Part shown: piece by piece, positions 51,249 to 60,913 of the stretch
Numbering within the stretch: the first letter of the stretch is position 1
Layout: every line of letters starts with the position of its first letter
DNA from: Rhizobium sp. RM
GTDB lineage: Bacteria > Pseudomonadota > Alphaproteobacteria > Rhizobiales > Rhizobiaceae
NCBI RefSeq assembly: GCF_013390595.1
Contig: NZ_JACAWV010000003.1
Location: 1 to 64,000, forward strand
Direction: 5' to 3'
DNA length: 64,000 bases
Translations under genes and position numbers: made by a program
Notes under the pieces: generated by a model
The model's input: the letters and a program-made list of their open reading frames with translations, nothing else
Databases searched by the model: none
Told to the model about the DNA's origin: nothing

Positions 51249-51785
51249 ATGCGTTTTTCCTTCCTCCCCGTCATCGTTCTGATGATGCCGATCCTCGAGA
51301 TTGCCGGTTTTATTATCGTCGGCAAGGCCATCGGCCTTTGGCTCACTTTGGCGCTTATCGTTTTTACGTCATTTCTCGGCCTGCTTATCCTGCGTCTGGG
51401 CGGGCTCAGCATGGTCAGAAACCTTCAGGATGCCGGACGCGCTGGTCGGCAGCCGGCCGATGAACTGGTGAATGGTGCCATGCGCGTCGTCGCTGGCATA
51501 TTGCTTTTCCTTCCCGGTTTCATCACCGACATTATCGGCTTGCTTCTTATGTCTCCCGCAATCAGACGATTTTTCTGGAAGACGTTTGGACCGCGCGTCG
51601 TTGTCGCCGGATCTTTTCGTCAATCCGGTTTTGAAGCAGGAGCACAATCCGGTTTCCGCAATGAGCCGAGAGACGCGGGCGGCTCGAAGGTCGTCGATCT
51701 GGGCGAAGAGGAATTTCATCGCGATGGCCCGAACAATTCTCCCTGGTCAAACAAACCCGATGATCGTGATCTGCCCAAACCTTGA
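51249..51785 (+). CDS. fxsA: FxsA family membrane protein
   Basis: 178-residue inner-membrane protein of the FxsA family, named for suppression of F exclusion of phage T7 when overproduced. Hydrophobic segments lie at about 5-22, 28-48 and 78-100. PILEIAGFIIVGKAIGLW and the GFITDIIGLLLMSPAIR segment are typical. The C-terminal 60 residues are hydrophilic and Gly/Asp-rich. The ATG at 51249 has AAGG upstream. It is divergent from tim44 and followed by secB after 83 bases. Confidence 0.9.
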   Translation: MRFSFLPVIVLMMPILEIAGFIIVGKAIGLWLTLALIVFTSFLGLLILRLGGLSMVRNLQDAGRAGRQPADELVNGAMRVVAGILLFLPGFITDIIGLLLMSPAIRRFFWKTFGPRVVVAGSFRQSGFEAGAQSGFRNEPRDAGGSKVVDLGEEEFHRDGPNNSPWSNKPDDRDLPKP

Positions 51786-51868
51786 CAGACCGGGCAAATG
51801 GTAGGGTTGTAAGGCTCCGGGTGAAATGATAGACCGCCTCCCACAAATTCATGCCGCGAGGAAATAGC

Positions 51869-52351
51869 ATGACCGCTGAAAATGGTGCACAGGGCGCAGC
51901 AAGCCCATCTCTCAACATTCTTGCCCAGTACATCAAGGATCTCTCCTTCGAAAATCCGGGTGCTCCTCGTTCGCTTCAGGGCCGTGAAAATGCGCCCTCG
52001 ATCAACATCAATGTCAACGTCAATGCAAACCCGATCTCCGGCTCGGATTTCGACGTTGTCCTGACGCTGAACGCAGAAGCGAAGGACGGCGACAAGGTAT
52101 TGTTTGCTGCCGAGCTGGTTTATGGCGGTGTTTTCCGGATTGCAGGTTTCCCGCAGGAACACATGCTGCCGGTTCTCTTCATTGAGTGCCCGCGTCTCCT
52201 CTTCCCGTTTGCACGCCAGATCATTGCTGACGTAACGCGCAATGGCGGCTTCCCGCCGCTGATGATCGATCCGATTGACTTCGCACAGATGTTTGCACAG
52301 CGCGTTGCCGAAGAGCAGGCCAGAGCCAAGGTTCAGGCTGTTCCGAACTGA
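51869..52351 (+). CDS. secB: Protein-export chaperone SecB
   Basis: 160-residue tetrameric chaperone that keeps preproteins unfolded and delivers them to SecA. The N-terminal [16 protein letters not shown] is the classic signature, and the [14 protein letters not shown] segment is conserved. The ATG at 51869 has GAGGA 7 bases upstream; an in-frame ATG at 51851 is less likely. A strong terminator follows. Confidence 0.96.
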   Translation: MTAENGAQGAASPSLNILAQYIKDLSFENPGAPRSLQGRENAPSININVNVNANPISGSDFDVVLTLNAEAKDGDKVLFAAELVYGGVFRIAGFPQEHMLPVLFIECPRLLFPFARQIIADVTRNGGFPPLMIDPIDFAQMFAQRVAEEQARAKVQAVPN

Positions 52352-52367
52352 TCGAAATAAGACGCAT

Positions 52368-52397
52368 AAAAAAACCGGGCTCTTCAGCCCGGTTTTT
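52368..52397 (+). terminator. Bidirectional intrinsic terminator between secB and dnaQ
   Basis: AAAACCGGGC (52371-52380) pairs with GCCCGGTTTT (52387-52396) around a 6-base loop, flanked by A and T runs. It separates convergent secB and dnaQ. Confidence 0.92.
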
Positions 52398-52443
52398 TGT
52401 TGGGAGATTTTCGACAAACGCCGAGCGCTTTCCATAAACTCCG

Positions 52444-53142
52444 TCAGTTCTGATAGCGGTTCCAGATTGCCTTGTCGCCCATTGCAAGAACAAGCTTTCC
52501 GTGAGCTGCCGCGGCATCTGCATCCAGCCTTTGAGGCAGGGGGTGAACGCGATGCATTTCCTCGATCGGTCCCTCGTCTTCGACAACCACCGTTTCTTCT
52601 TTAACGACAGAACCGAAACCGAGCGCGGTCTGGCGACCGCCAATCATCTCGATGTAAACTTCGGCCAGCAATTCGGAGTCGAGAAGAGCGCCGTGTTTCG
52701 TTCGATGCGAATTGTCGATGCCGTAACGTCGGCAAAGAGCATCGAGGGAGTTTGGCCCCATCGGATTTTTTCGTCGTGCCAGTGATAACGTATCCGTCAC
52801 CAGCTCCGGCGCGACCGGCGGGATGCCCAGGCGTGCAAATTCCGCGTTGATAAATCCCATATCGAATGTCGCATTGTGCGCGACCCAGCGGGCACCTTCG
52901 AAGAAGTCGCGGATCTGATCGACGACCTCAGCAAATTTCGGCTTGTCCAGAAGAGACTCGTCGGTAATTCCGTGGACGGCCAAGGCGTCCGGGTGAACCT
53001 TGCGATCCTCCGGATTGATATAAAGATGCAGTGTCCTTCCCGTAGGGAAGTGATTGATAAGTTCGACGCCACCGATTTCAATCACACGATCCAGCTTTGA
53101 TTCCAGTCCGGTGGTTTCGGTATCGAAGATAATCTCACGCAT
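52444..53142 (-). CDS. dnaQ: DNA polymerase III subunit epsilon
   Basis: 232-residue 3'-5' proofreading exonuclease of the replicative polymerase. The DEDDh motifs are Asp7 and Glu9 in IIFDTETTGL, HNATFDMGFIN for Exo II, and HRTKHGALLDSELLAEVY for Exo III. The C-terminal part beyond residue 180 contacts the alpha subunit. Its ATG at 53142 overlaps the coaE end by 8 bases, so the two are coupled. Last gene of the maf-aroE-coaE-dnaQ run transcribed away from the origin. Confidence 0.96.
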   Translation of the reverse strand: MREIIFDTETTGLESKLDRVIEIGGVELINHFPTGRTLHLYINPEDRKVHPDALAVHGITDESLLDKPKFAEVVDQIRDFFEGARWVAHNATFDMGFINAEFARLGIPPVAPELVTDTLSLARRKNPMGPNSLDALCRRYGIDNSHRTKHGALLDSELLAEVYIEMIGGRQTALGFGSVVKEETVVVEDEGPIEEMHRVHPLPQRLDADAAAAHGKLVLAMGDKAIWNRYQN

Positions 53143-53743
53143 CTTTTTTTCCCGCGTCTCTTTTTCCAGCCAAATCGCTCAGGATTTCTTTTACCCTGCC
53201 GTGCGCTGCTTCGATACCATGACCAGTGTCGATGATGAAATCAGCACGGCGGCGCTTCTCAGCGTCTGGCATTTGTCGGCTGAGGATCAGTTCAAACTTT
53301 TCTGGAGTCATGCCTGGTCGGGACAGCACGCGTTCTCGCTGGACATCAGCGTCACAGGTGACAACCACGACGGTGTCGACCCTTCGCTCGGCACCGGTTT
53401 CAAACAACAGGGGAATATCGAGAAGGGCAAATTCTCTGCCTTGATCTCGCGAGGACTGGAGAAACTCTTGCTGCTTCTTTTGAACAAGCGGATGCACGAT
53501 GTTTTCCAGCTTCTTAAAATTAGCCGGATTCTCCTTTAATAATTCACCGAGTCTCACCCGATCAACTCCGTCCTCTCCCGTCGATCCCGGAAACGCCGCC
53601 TCGATCAAAGCAACTGCTTCGTCTCGATAAAGATCGTGCACCACCCTATCGGAATCGAGAACCGCTACATCCTCTTTAGCAAAAAGGCCTGCGGTCGTTG
53701 TCTTGCCCATTCCGATGGAGCCGGTAAGACCGATAACCAACAT
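53135..53743 (-). CDS. coaE: Dephospho-CoA kinase
   Basis: 202-residue kinase for the last step of coenzyme A synthesis. The P-loop GSIGMGKT (8-15) and the motifs LDSDRVVHDLY and IPLLFETG are typical. The ATG at 53743 overlaps the aroE stop by one base (TGATG). An immediately preceding TTG could also start translation, adding one residue. The C-terminal tail is Lys/Asp/Gly-rich. It overlaps dnaQ by 8 bases. Confidence 0.95.
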   Translation of the reverse strand: MLVIGLTGSIGMGKTTTAGLFAKEDVAVLDSDRVVHDLYRDEAVALIEAAFPGSTGEDGVDRVRLGELLKENPANFKKLENIVHPLVQKKQQEFLQSSRDQGREFALLDIPLLFETGAERRVDTVVVVTCDADVQRERVLSRPGMTPEKFELILSRQMPDAEKRRRADFIIDTGHGIEAAHGRVKEILSDLAGKRDAGKKDA

Positions 53744-54603
53744 CAATGTTTCTCCATATCCTCGATAATCATCGAGCGGAGCGTTTGATCAACCTCGGGT
53801 ATTTTTCCGAACCATTTCTCAAAACCCGGCTTCGCCTGATGAAGAAGCATGCCCAGGCCATCTACAGTCGCAATTCCCTGCTCTTCGGCCATGCGCAGAA
53901 TAGGTGTCTTCAACGGCACGTAAACAATATCGGTCACCACAGCGCCGTCTGACAAGCGCGAGAAATCGAAATGCGGTGCTTCCGTCCCATCCATTCCCAA
54001 CGACGTTGTGTTCACGAACAGGCCCGCGCCCTTCATCACTTCGCTCAAGGCAGACATGGAATGGGAAAAAACCTGTTTTCCGAAGCGGTCGGCAAGCTCC
54101 CGTGCCCGTTCCTCTGTTCGGTTGAGAACGTGTATTTCAGCAATGCCGCGATTTCTCAGGGACTGGATGATGGCGCGGCTTGCGCCGCCCGCTCCAAGGA
54201 CAACAGCACTTTTTATTTTGTCCCAGCCAGAGTGGCGATCATCGAGATTGGAGACAAAGCCATACCCATCCGTGTTGGTCGCACAGAGTTTTCCGTTCTC
54301 GAACCAGAGCGTGTTGGCAGCGCCCAGTTCTTCGGCCAGCGTGTCCGGCCGGTCCGCCAGCTTAAAGGCTGCCTCCTTGTGAGGTATTGTGACGTTGCCG
54401 CCGACGAAACCGTCAGATCGTTGTTCCTTCAGATCGGATATGAAGGCCGCGAATGCGTCAGGCGAGACTTCCACTGAACGGTACGTACCGTCGATGCCGA
54501 ATGTTTTCAGCCAATGAGAATGGATGATGGGTGACCGGGAGTGTTTGATTGGGTAGCCGACAACGAAGGCGTTCATGGTTAATGTTTCACGTGAATCAGC
54601 CAT
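53743..54603 (-). CDS. aroE: Shikimate dehydrogenase
   Basis: 286-residue NADPH-dependent shikimate dehydrogenase. [23 protein letters not shown] (catalytic Lys), NTDGYGF and the nucleotide loop [12 protein letters not shown] are visible. I choose the ATG at 54603, which overlaps the maf stop (ATGGCTGA), giving [13 protein letters not shown]. An ATG at 54576 would give a 277-residue protein without the first nine residues. From memory related rhizobial AroE proteins also begin with a D-S-R-E-T-like peptide. Those codons are the reverse strand of a parS-like site (54583-54598). Confidence 0.92.
   Translation of the reverse strand: MADSRETLTMNAFVVGYPIKHSRSPIIHSHWLKTFGIDGTYRSVEVSPDAFAAFISDLKEQRSDGFVGGNVTIPHKEAAFKLADRPDTLAEELGAANTLWFENGKLCATNTDGYGFVSNLDDRHSGWDKIKSAVVLGAGGASRAIIQSLRNRGIAEIHVLNRTEERARELADRFGKQVFSHSMSALSEVMKGAGLFVNTTSLGMDGTEAPHFDFSRLSDGAVVTDIVYVPLKTPILRMAEEQGIATVDGLGMLLHQAKPGFEKWFGKIPEVDQTLRSMIIEDMEKH
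54583..54598. other. parS: parS-like ParB site 3, at the maf/aroE junction
   Basis: TGTTTCACGTGAATCA matches the ParB consensus in 14 of 16 bases with the full core. It overlaps the maf stop codon and, with the preferred aroE start, encodes D-S-R-E-T at AroE residues 3-7. It is about 1.5-1.9 kb from the predicted origin. Confidence 0.88.
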
Positions 54604-55195
54604 CGATGACACCAAGTTCCCTTAACTTTTCCAGAAGCGGCAGAAGCGAAAGACCGAGAATGGTGAAATAGTCACCTTCGATGGAGGTGAATAGCTGGAT
54701 TCCCTCTCCCTCAAGCTGATAGGCACCCACGCTCGTAAGCGCCTTCGTCCCGACCTTTTCCAGATGCCTTGTCACAAAATTGTCCGTCAATGTGCGGACT
54801 GTCAAATCAGCAGTCGTGACGATCTGCCAGATCGTCTCGCCGTCTTTCATCAAGACGGCAGCACTGTTCAACCGGTGCGTCTTTCCCGAGAGAGACATCA
54901 GATGGGAATGTGCCTCATCCATGTCCTTCGGTTTATGATAAACCCTGCTGCCGAGCGCCATGGTCTGGTCGCAGCCAAGCACTATCGCGGAGGGGTGCAG
55001 TTTGCTGACAGCACATGCCTTGGCCTTCGCCAGTTCAAGCGCAACCTCTTGCGGAGAGACCCCGCTTTTTTCCAGCCTCTCGTCGATCGCTCTTTCATCG
55101 ATGTCGGCCGGAATTGCCGAAAACACCAGTCCCGCGTTGCGCATCAACATTTGCCTGGACGCGCTGGACGAGGCGAGGATCAGGTCTTGTTTCAT
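54596..55195 (-). CDS. maf: Maf-like nucleotide pyrophosphatase
   Basis: 199-residue Maf/HAM1-fold nucleotide pyrophosphatase. [36 protein letters not shown] and [13 protein letters not shown] are the family motifs. Maf proteins hydrolyse canonical or modified nucleotides such as dTTP, UTP or m7GTP; the subgroup is not determined here. The stop overlaps the aroE start, and 31 bases separate it from ppsR. Confidence 0.92.
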   Translation of the reverse strand: MKQDLILASSSASRQMLMRNAGLVFSAIPADIDERAIDERLEKSGVSPQEVALELAKAKACAVSKLHPSAIVLGCDQTMALGSRVYHKPKDMDEAHSHLMSLSGKTHRLNSAAVLMKDGETIWQIVTTADLTVRTLTDNFVTRHLEKVGTKALTSVGAYQLEGEGIQLFTSIEGDYFTILGLSLLPLLEKLRELGVIDG

Positions 55196-55226
55196 GGATC
55201 AACTGCTCCGAAAATCGAAAACCGAA

Positions 55227-56048
55227 TTATCGTGTCCGTGGGCGAAGGGCAAGAATTGCCGCTGCCGTTTCCTCGATTGAGCGACGCGTGACATCGATCA
55301 GGGGCCAGTTGTTGCGAGCACAGAGCGCGCGCGCATATTTCAGTTCTTCCATAATCGTGGCGCGGTCGGTGTACCGCCCCTGGTCAAATCCGCCTGTTGC
55401 ACCAAGTTCTCTGTTTTCACGAACCTGCGAGATGCGGTCTGATGTCGCGACCAGCCCCACGATGAGCGGACGCGTTGCCCTGTAAAGGCTTTCTGGTAGC
55501 GGCACGTTTGGCACCACGGGAATGTTGGCTGTCTTTATGCCACGGTTGGCCAGATAGATGCTCGTCGGTGTTTTCGATGTTCTGCTGATACCAATAATGA
55601 CGATGTCGGCATCGTCGTAGGTCTCGGGCATCTGTCCGTCATCGTGGTCCATCGCGAAATTCAGCGCTTCGATCCGCGCAAAATAATCGGCATTCAACGC
55701 GTGTTGCGCTCCGACCCGTCGCCTCGATGGTGCACCGAGGTATGTCTGAAAAATGCCGATGATCGGTTCCAGAACGTTGACGCTCGGAACACCGATCGCA
55801 TGACAGCGCAGATCCAGAAACTCCGCCAACTGCTGATCGACGATCGTGTAGAGGACAATGCCCGGCTCCTGATCGATCAGATCCAGAACGCGCGCCAACT
55901 GTTTCTGATTTCGGATCATTGGATAAACATGTTCCACAGGCATGGAAGCATGAAACTGCGCGGAGACGGCGCGGCCGGCCGACATAAGAGTCTCTCCCGT
56001 TGAGTCCGAAATCAAATGCAAATGGAAGAAACTTTTTTTGTTCTCCAC
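55227..56048 (-). CDS. ppsR: Pyruvate,water dikinase regulatory protein (PpsR, DUF299)
   Basis: 273-residue bifunctional ADP-dependent kinase/phosphorylase that controls PEP synthase or pyruvate phosphate dikinase. The N-terminal [10 protein letters not shown] and the P-loop-like [13 protein letters not shown] (residues 152-163) identify the family. The start is a GTG at 56048, with GGGAGA about 10 bases upstream on the minus strand. It borders the predicted origin, from which it is transcribed away. Rhizobia have PpdK, a possible target; that is inference. Confidence 0.94.
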   Translation of the reverse strand: MENKKSFFHLHLISDSTGETLMSAGRAVSAQFHASMPVEHVYPMIRNQKQLARVLDLIDQEPGIVLYTIVDQQLAEFLDLRCHAIGVPSVNVLEPIIGIFQTYLGAPSRRRVGAQHALNADYFARIEALNFAMDHDDGQMPETYDDADIVIIGISRTSKTPTSIYLANRGIKTANIPVVPNVPLPESLYRATRPLIVGLVATSDRISQVRENRELGATGGFDQGRYTDRATIMEELKYARALCARNNWPLIDVTRRSIEETAAAILALRPRTR

Positions 56049-56457
56049 GCTGTTTTTCTCCCGCTGTTGATAACGCTGGACAAACTCGGGAAATGTTCCC
56101 TGGCAGAACCGGCGGTGCGAATAAGGTTCCCTTTTTCCACAATCCGCAAGTGGCTTTGTTTCGAAAAACAGGGCTTGTGAATTTCGTGAACAAGATTTCC
56201 ATTGCGAGATTCTATCAACAGACTATCCACAGCATGATGGGGTCTAACTGATAATTCAAGCTACTGATAAATATGGATTAAATTGGTTATCCTGCTCTCA
56301 AGACGGACTAGGCCGACGTTTTATCCACGCCGACAGACAAATGCCCCGAGATGCGGCATTTCGACTGGAAAGATTTTAATCCTTGATACCCACCGACTCT
56401 AAGAAATAGAAAATCTTTTAAATCTCTTTGATTTTAGATTTGGAAAAGTAGGATGCC
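56049..56457. other. oriC: Predicted chromosomal replication origin (oriC)
   Basis: This 409-base gap between divergent ppsR and hemE is the longest in the window. DnaA-box-like 9-mers include TTTTCCACA (56133-56141), CTATCCACA (56223-56231), TTATCCACG (56321-56329) and reverse TGTTGATAA (56065-56073), each within one base of a relaxed consensus. Two GANTC methylation sites (56208, 56395) are present. An A+T-rich block adjoins hemE. In Caulobacter and Sinorhizobium the origin is also next to hemE. The strand bias of genes flips here. Confidence 0.85.
56401..56450. other. A+T-rich unwinding element of the predicted origin
   Basis: Positions 56401-56450 are about 80% A+T and contain repeated AATCTTTT/AATCTCTTT and GATTTTA elements (another GATTTTA at 56372). 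This is the likely DNA unwinding element, next to the DnaA boxes. It also carries the hemE ribosome-binding region at its right end. Confidence 0.6.
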
Positions 56458-57492
56458 ATGACAGAGCGTAAGGTGATGAGAGTGTTGAGCGGAGAGACGG
56501 TCACACCACCGCCCGTTTGGCTGATGCGACAAGCTGGTCGCTATCTCCCCGAGTATCGGGAAACGCGCAGGCAGGCAGGAAGTTTCCTTGATCTCTGTTA
56601 TAATCCGGAACTGGCGACCGAAGTGACGTTGCAACCGATCCGTCGCTTTGGTCTCGATGCAGCCATTCTCTTTTCCGATATTCTGGTGATACCAGATGGC
56701 CTCAACCGGAACGTCACTTTCAGCGAAGGCAAGGGACCGGCAATGGACCCGATCGACGCGGCTGGCATTGACAAGCTGGATGCGAGGAATGTGCTCTCCC
56801 ATCTTTCGCCGGTGTTTGAGACGGTGTCACGCTTGCGCAAGGCGCTCCCTGGCGAGACGACCCTTCTTGGCTTTTGCGGTGCTCCCTGGACAGTGGCAAC
56901 CTACATGATTGCCGGCCACGGAACGCCAGACCAGGCCCCGGCGCGTCTCTTCGGCTATCAGGAGCGCGGGGCAATGGAAAAGCTGCTTTCCCTCCTCGCC
57001 GATATCTCTGCCGATTATCTCGTTGAGCAGATCGATGCAGGTGCAGACGCCGTCCAGATATTTGATTCCTGGGCCGGGGTTCTTGGCGAGAGGGAATTTG
57101 AGGAATATGCGATAAAACCCGTTGCGCGGATCGTCTCTTCGGTTCGGGCAAGACGCCCGTCGGCAAAGATTATCGCATTTGCCAAAGGTGCAGGCTATCT
57201 CCTCAAGGATTACCGGCAAAAAACCGGAGCTGATGCGATTGGACTAGATTGGTCAGTTCCCCTCAGCTTTGCTCGTGAGCTGCAGAAAGACGGTCCGGTG
57301 CAAGGCAACCTCGATCCGATGCTGATGATTGCCGGAGGCAAGTCACTGGATGACGGAATTGATGCTGTGTTGCAGGCGCTGGGCCAGGGACCGCTGATTT
57401 TCAATCTTGGGCACGGGATCACACCACAGGCGGACCCGGAAAATGTTGCGCGTCTCGTGAAACGCGTTCACGGTTTTGGAGACAGGGGATGA
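56458..57492 (+). CDS. hemE: Uroporphyrinogen decarboxylase
   Basis: 344-residue enzyme decarboxylating uroporphyrinogen III to coproporphyrinogen III in heme synthesis. [15 protein letters not shown] at the N-terminus, the [12 protein letters not shown] segment with its active-site Asp, and [13 protein letters not shown] are conserved. The ATG at 56458 has AGGA 6 bases upstream, at the edge of the predicted origin. The stop overlaps hemJ as ATGA, forming a heme operon. Confidence 0.97.
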   Translation: MTERKVMRVLSGETVTPPPVWLMRQAGRYLPEYRETRRQAGSFLDLCYNPELATEVTLQPIRRFGLDAAILFSDILVIPDGLNRNVTFSEGKGPAMDPIDAAGIDKLDARNVLSHLSPVFETVSRLRKALPGETTLLGFCGAPWTVATYMIAGHGTPDQAPARLFGYQERGAMEKLLSLLADISADYLVEQIDAGADAVQIFDSWAGVLGEREFEEYAIKPVARIVSSVRARRPSAKIIAFAKGAGYLLKDYRQKTGADAIGLDWSVPLSFARELQKDGPVQGNLDPMLMIAGGKSLDDGIDAVLQALGQGPLIFNLGHGITPQADPENVARLVKRVHGFGDRG

Positions 57493-58034
57493 GCGAGGAG
57501 AAACAGACTTCCGTTCGTGCCGGCAGCAGAGCGGCCTTTCGTGCCGCAACAGCCCTCTGTCTGTTCGGAATTGCCGTCGCCCTGATTTTCTTTTCGGACC
57601 CCGCGGATCTCTATCTGTGGATCAAGGCGCTGCACATCATCGCGGTGATTTCCTGGATGGCGGCGATTTTCTATCTGCCGCGCCTATTTATCTACCACAC
57701 GGATGCGCCTGTTGGTTCGCAGCAATCCGAAACGTTCAAGGTCATGGAGCAGCGGCTCGTCAAGATCATCATGAACCCTGCCATGATGATTTCGTGGGTG
57801 CTTGGGCTTTACCTTGCCTGGTCGGTCTATGGATTTTCCGGTGGCTGGCTGCATGCCAAAATCGGATTGGTCGTGCTTCTGACCGTCACCCATGTCTATT
57901 TCACGCGTAGCGCCAAGCGCTTCGCCAGAGACGAGAACACTCGTTCGGCCCGTCACTGGCGGTTGATGAATGAAGTTCCGACCCTGTTGATGATTGTGAT
58001 TGTCATACTTGTGGTTGTGAAACCCTTCGTGTAG
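57489..58034 (+). CDS. hemJ: Protoporphyrinogen oxidase HemJ
   Basis: 181-residue inner-membrane protein of the HemJ (UPF0093) family, oxidising protoporphyrinogen IX. Four to five hydrophobic segments (about 18-36, 42-65, 95-115, 122-140, 160-178) are present. The conserved His in [17 protein letters not shown] and the NEVPTLLMI motif fit the family. The four-base overlap with hemE links consecutive heme steps. The upstream N-terminus (about 15 residues) is hydrophilic. Confidence 0.93.
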   Translation: MSEEKQTSVRAGSRAAFRAATALCLFGIAVALIFFSDPADLYLWIKALHIIAVISWMAAIFYLPRLFIYHTDAPVGSQQSETFKVMEQRLVKIIMNPAMMISWVLGLYLAWSVYGFSGGWLHAKIGLVVLLTVTHVYFTRSAKRFARDENTRSARHWRLMNEVPTLLMIVIVILVVVKPFV

Positions 58035-58077
58035 GGAGCCATTGCGATAAATTTCGCGGAATTCGTGCTTCCCCCTT

Positions 58078-58110
58078 GCGGTGAAGAGGTTCACTCGCTA
58101 TTTTCACCGC
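58078..58110. repeat. Inverted repeat upstream of rho
   Basis: GCGGTGAA (58078-58085) and TTCACCGC (58103-58110) are perfect 8-bp arms around a 17-base loop, in the 186-base gap between hemJ and rho. It may end hemJ transcription, fold in the rho leader or bind a regulator. No T-run follows. Confidence 0.45.
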
Positions 58111-58220
58111 ACTCATCTTCGTGGCATGTGAATTATTCAGTCACCTGGGGTATCTCCCACAGTATCTGATTCGCGAACACGCCCTCCCCCGACATAACAT
58201 TACTAAACGGTCTTCTCTTC

Positions 58221-59486
58221 ATGGCTGAAATGAAGCTTCAGGAACTCAAGAGCAAATCGCCTACCGACTTGCTGACTTTTGCCGAATCCCTGGAAGTTGA
58301 AAATGCGAGCACCATGCGCAAGCAGGAACTCATGTTCGCGATCCTCAAGGTTCTCGCAAGTCAGGACATCGAAATTATCGGTGAAGGCGTTGTCGAGGTC
58401 CTTCAGGATGGCTTCGGCTTCCTGCGCTCCGCCAATGCAAACTATCTGCCAGGCCCGGACGATATTTACATTTCGCCCTCGCAGATCCGCCGCTTTTCGC
58501 TGAAAACAGGTGATACGGTTGAAGGACCCATCCGTGGTCCGAAAGAAGGCGAGCGTTATTTCGCCCTTCTCAAAGTCAACACGATCAATTTCGATGATCC
58601 CGAAAAGATCCGTCACAAGGTTCACTTCGACAACCTGACGCCGCTTTATCCAAACGAGCGCTTCAAGATGGAACTTGATGTTCCGACCTCGAAGGATCTT
58701 TCCTCTCGTGTGATCGATCTGGTGGCGCCACTCGGTAAAGGTCAACGCGGTCTGATCGTTGCTCCACCACGCACGGGTAAAACTGTTCTTTTGCAGAACA
58801 TCGCTCATTCGATAACGGCGAATCATCCGGAATGTTACCTGATCGTTCTTCTCATCGACGAACGTCCAGAAGAAGTGACGGATATGCAACGTTCGGTGAA
58901 GGGCGAAGTTGTTTCTTCCACCTTCGATGAACCGGCCGTTCGCCACGTTCAGGTTGCCGAGATGGTAATCGAAAAGGCCAAGCGTCTTGTTGAACACGGT
59001 CGCGACGTTGTGATCCTACTCGACTCGATCACGCGTCTTGGCCGCGCGTACAACACAGTTGTGCCGTCTTCAGGTAAGGTTTTGACGGGTGGTGTAGATG
59101 CGAACGCCCTGCAGCGCCCGAAGCGCTTCTTCGGTGCAGCGCGTAACATCGAAGAAGGCGGCTCTCTGACGATCATTGCAACGGCGCTGATCGACACCGG
59201 CAGCCGTATGGATGAAGTGATCTTCGAAGAATTCAAGGGTACAGGTAACTCGGAAATCGTTCTTGACCGCAAGGTCGCTGATAAGCGTATCTTCCCGGCA
59301 CTGGATATCCTGAAGTCTGGTACCCGTAAGGAAGATCTCCTGGTTCCGCGTCAGGATCTGCAGAAGATCTTCGTTCTCCGCCGGATTCTTGCACCGATGG
59401 GAACGATGGACGCGATCGAGTTCCTGATCGACAAGCTCAAGCAGACAAAGAACAATTCGGATTTCTTCGAATCAATGAATACCTGA
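58221..59486 (+). CDS. rho: Transcription termination factor Rho
   Basis: 421-residue hexameric RNA helicase that ends transcription at Rho-dependent sites. The RNA-binding cold-shock-like domain has GFGFLRS and [12 protein letters not shown]. The P-loop is PPRTGKT (182-188), with Walker B in [16 protein letters not shown] and the Q-loop/R-loop region [12 protein letters not shown]. Length is standard, with no large insertion between the domains. It lies 186 bases after hemJ, with a terminator following. Confidence 0.97.
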   Translation: MAEMKLQELKSKSPTDLLTFAESLEVENASTMRKQELMFAILKVLASQDIEIIGEGVVEVLQDGFGFLRSANANYLPGPDDIYISPSQIRRFSLKTGDTVEGPIRGPKEGERYFALLKVNTINFDDPEKIRHKVHFDNLTPLYPNERFKMELDVPTSKDLSSRVIDLVAPLGKGQRGLIVAPPRTGKTVLLQNIAHSITANHPECYLIVLLIDERPEEVTDMQRSVKGEVVSSTFDEPAVRHVQVAEMVIEKAKRLVEHGRDVVILLDSITRLGRAYNTVVPSSGKVLTGGVDANALQRPKRFFGAARNIEEGGSLTIIATALIDTGSRMDEVIFEEFKGTGNSEIVLDRKVADKRIFPALDILKSGTRKEDLLVPRQDLQKIFVLRRILAPMGTMDAIEFLIDKLKQTKNNSDFFESMNT

Positions 59487-59513
59487 TCCTTATCCGGATT
59501 CATTTCAGTGTTA

Positions 59514-59555
59514 CAAAAGCCGCGTCCGTTTCCAACGGGTGCGGCTTCCCTTTTT
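59514..59555 (+). terminator. Intrinsic terminator after rho
   Basis: AAGCCGC (59517-59523) pairs with GCGGCTT (59541-59547), with inner CCGTT/AACGG, followed by CCCTTTTT. It lies 30 bases after the rho stop and just before mnmE. Confidence 0.85.
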
Positions 59556-59571
59556 GGATCACAGGTGTGAA

Positions 59572-60900
59572 ATGACCTCTTCCAATGACACGATCTTCGC
59601 TCTTTCCAGCGGTGCGCTTCCGGCTGGTGTGGCGGTGCTCAGAGTAAGCGGCTCGATTGCGTTCACTGCCCTTTCGGCATTGATTGGCGATGTATCTGTG
59701 CCGCCCAGAAAGGCCACGCTGCGTTCGATTCGTAACCGAAACGCTGACGTGATTGATCAGGCGCTGGTCATGGTCTTTCCTGGGCCGAACTCCTTCACGG
59801 GTGAGGATTGCGTCGAGATACAATGCCACGGCAGTCGCGCAGTCGTTGCTTCGATTTTTGAGGAACTGCAACGAAACCAAGGCATTCGACCGGCAGAAGC
59901 GGGTGAATTCTCGCGGCGCGCCTTTGAGAACGGAAAGATGGATCTGGTCGAGGTGGAAGGTCTGGCTGATCTTCTGCAGGCCGAGACCGAAATGCAGCGT
60001 CGGCTCGCTGTGGAACAGAGCACAGGCCGTCTCTCAGCTCTTTATGATGGCTGGGCCACGCGCCTGACACGTGCTCGCGCATTCATCGAAGCGGAACTTG
60101 ATTTTGCTGACGAGGAGGACGTGCCAGATTCTGTTGCAGATCAGGTCTGGTTCAACGTCGCGCAGCTCAAACGTGAAATATCCGAACATCTCGAGCGTGG
60201 GCAAGGCAGCGAAATCATACGCGACGGATTTAGGATCGCTTTGGTTGGCGAGCCAAATGCTGGAAAGTCAACGCTTCTGAATGCATTGAGCGGACGAGAC
60301 GTTGCTATTGTGACAGATATCGCTGGAACAACGCGTGACGTTCTGACGGTCGATATGAACATCGATGGTTATTTGGTCAAAATGTTCGATACGGCAGGAT
60401 TGCGTGAAACCGCAGACGTTGTCGAACAGGAAGGTGTCCGGCGGGCGGTTTCCACGGCGGCATCCGCTGACCTCATCCTTGCATTGCATGACAACGATTC
60501 GGTATCGAAACAATTTGACGATCGGTTTAAGGATGTTCCGTGCCTGGATGTTCGAACGAAACTCGATCTTCTTACGCAGATAGACAAGAATGAATTTGAC
60601 CTATCGATTTCTGCTAAAGATGGTCGCGGTCTGGATGACCTTCGGTCGCGAATTAAGTTTGAGATCGAAAAACGAACTGGATCATCGCATACGCTGGCGC
60701 CGGCAAGGGCGCGGCATAAAAAACGACTTGAAGAGACGCTGAACTATGTTAGTGATGCGCTCAATTTCGAAGCTGCGGACCTGGCGATCCGGTCCGAATA
60801 CCTTAGGCTGGCGGCGACATCACTTGGGCGGATTACCGGACGAGTAGATGTCGAAGAATTGCTCGGCGTCATATTTTCGGAATTCTGCATCGGTAAATGA
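59572..60900 (+). CDS. mnmE: tRNA uridine-5-carboxymethylaminomethyl modification GTPase MnmE
   Basis: 442-residue GTPase that with MnmG modifies U34 of tRNAs. The N-terminal domain begins DTIFALSSGALPAGVAVLRVSG. The G1 loop is GEPNAGKS (226-233), followed by DIAGTTRDV and DTAGLRE. The C-terminal FCIGK has the catalytic Cys439. The ATG at 59572 has AGG upstream; an in-frame earlier start at 59539 lies in the rho terminator and is rejected. Its stop codon lies inside a parS-like site. mnmG follows 60 bases later. Confidence 0.97.
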   Translation: MTSSNDTIFALSSGALPAGVAVLRVSGSIAFTALSALIGDVSVPPRKATLRSIRNRNADVIDQALVMVFPGPNSFTGEDCVEIQCHGSRAVVASIFEELQRNQGIRPAEAGEFSRRAFENGKMDLVEVEGLADLLQAETEMQRRLAVEQSTGRLSALYDGWATRLTRARAFIEAELDFADEEDVPDSVADQVWFNVAQLKREISEHLERGQGSEIIRDGFRIALVGEPNAGKSTLLNALSGRDVAIVTDIAGTTRDVLTVDMNIDGYLVKMFDTAGLRETADVVEQEGVRRAVSTAASADLILALHDNDSVSKQFDDRFKDVPCLDVRTKLDLLTQIDKNEFDLSISAKDGRGLDDLRSRIKFEIEKRTGSSHTLAPARARHKKRLEETLNYVSDALNFEAADLAIRSEYLRLAATSLGRITGRVDVEELLGVIFSEFCIGK

Positions 60901-60913
60901 TTCACGTGAAACA
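60898..60913. other. parS: parS-like ParB site 4, over the mnmE stop
   Basis: TGATTCACGTGAAACA matches the ParB consensus in 14 of 16 bases with the complete TTCACGTGAA core. Its first three bases are the mnmE stop codon TGA. It lies 4.5 kb from the predicted origin. Confidence 0.88.

Noticed and set aside
56371-56430. CtrA-binding sites (TTAA-N7-TTAA) in the predicted origin
   Set aside because: TTAA occurs at 56278, 56376 and 56418, but no second TTAA follows at the required 7-base spacing.
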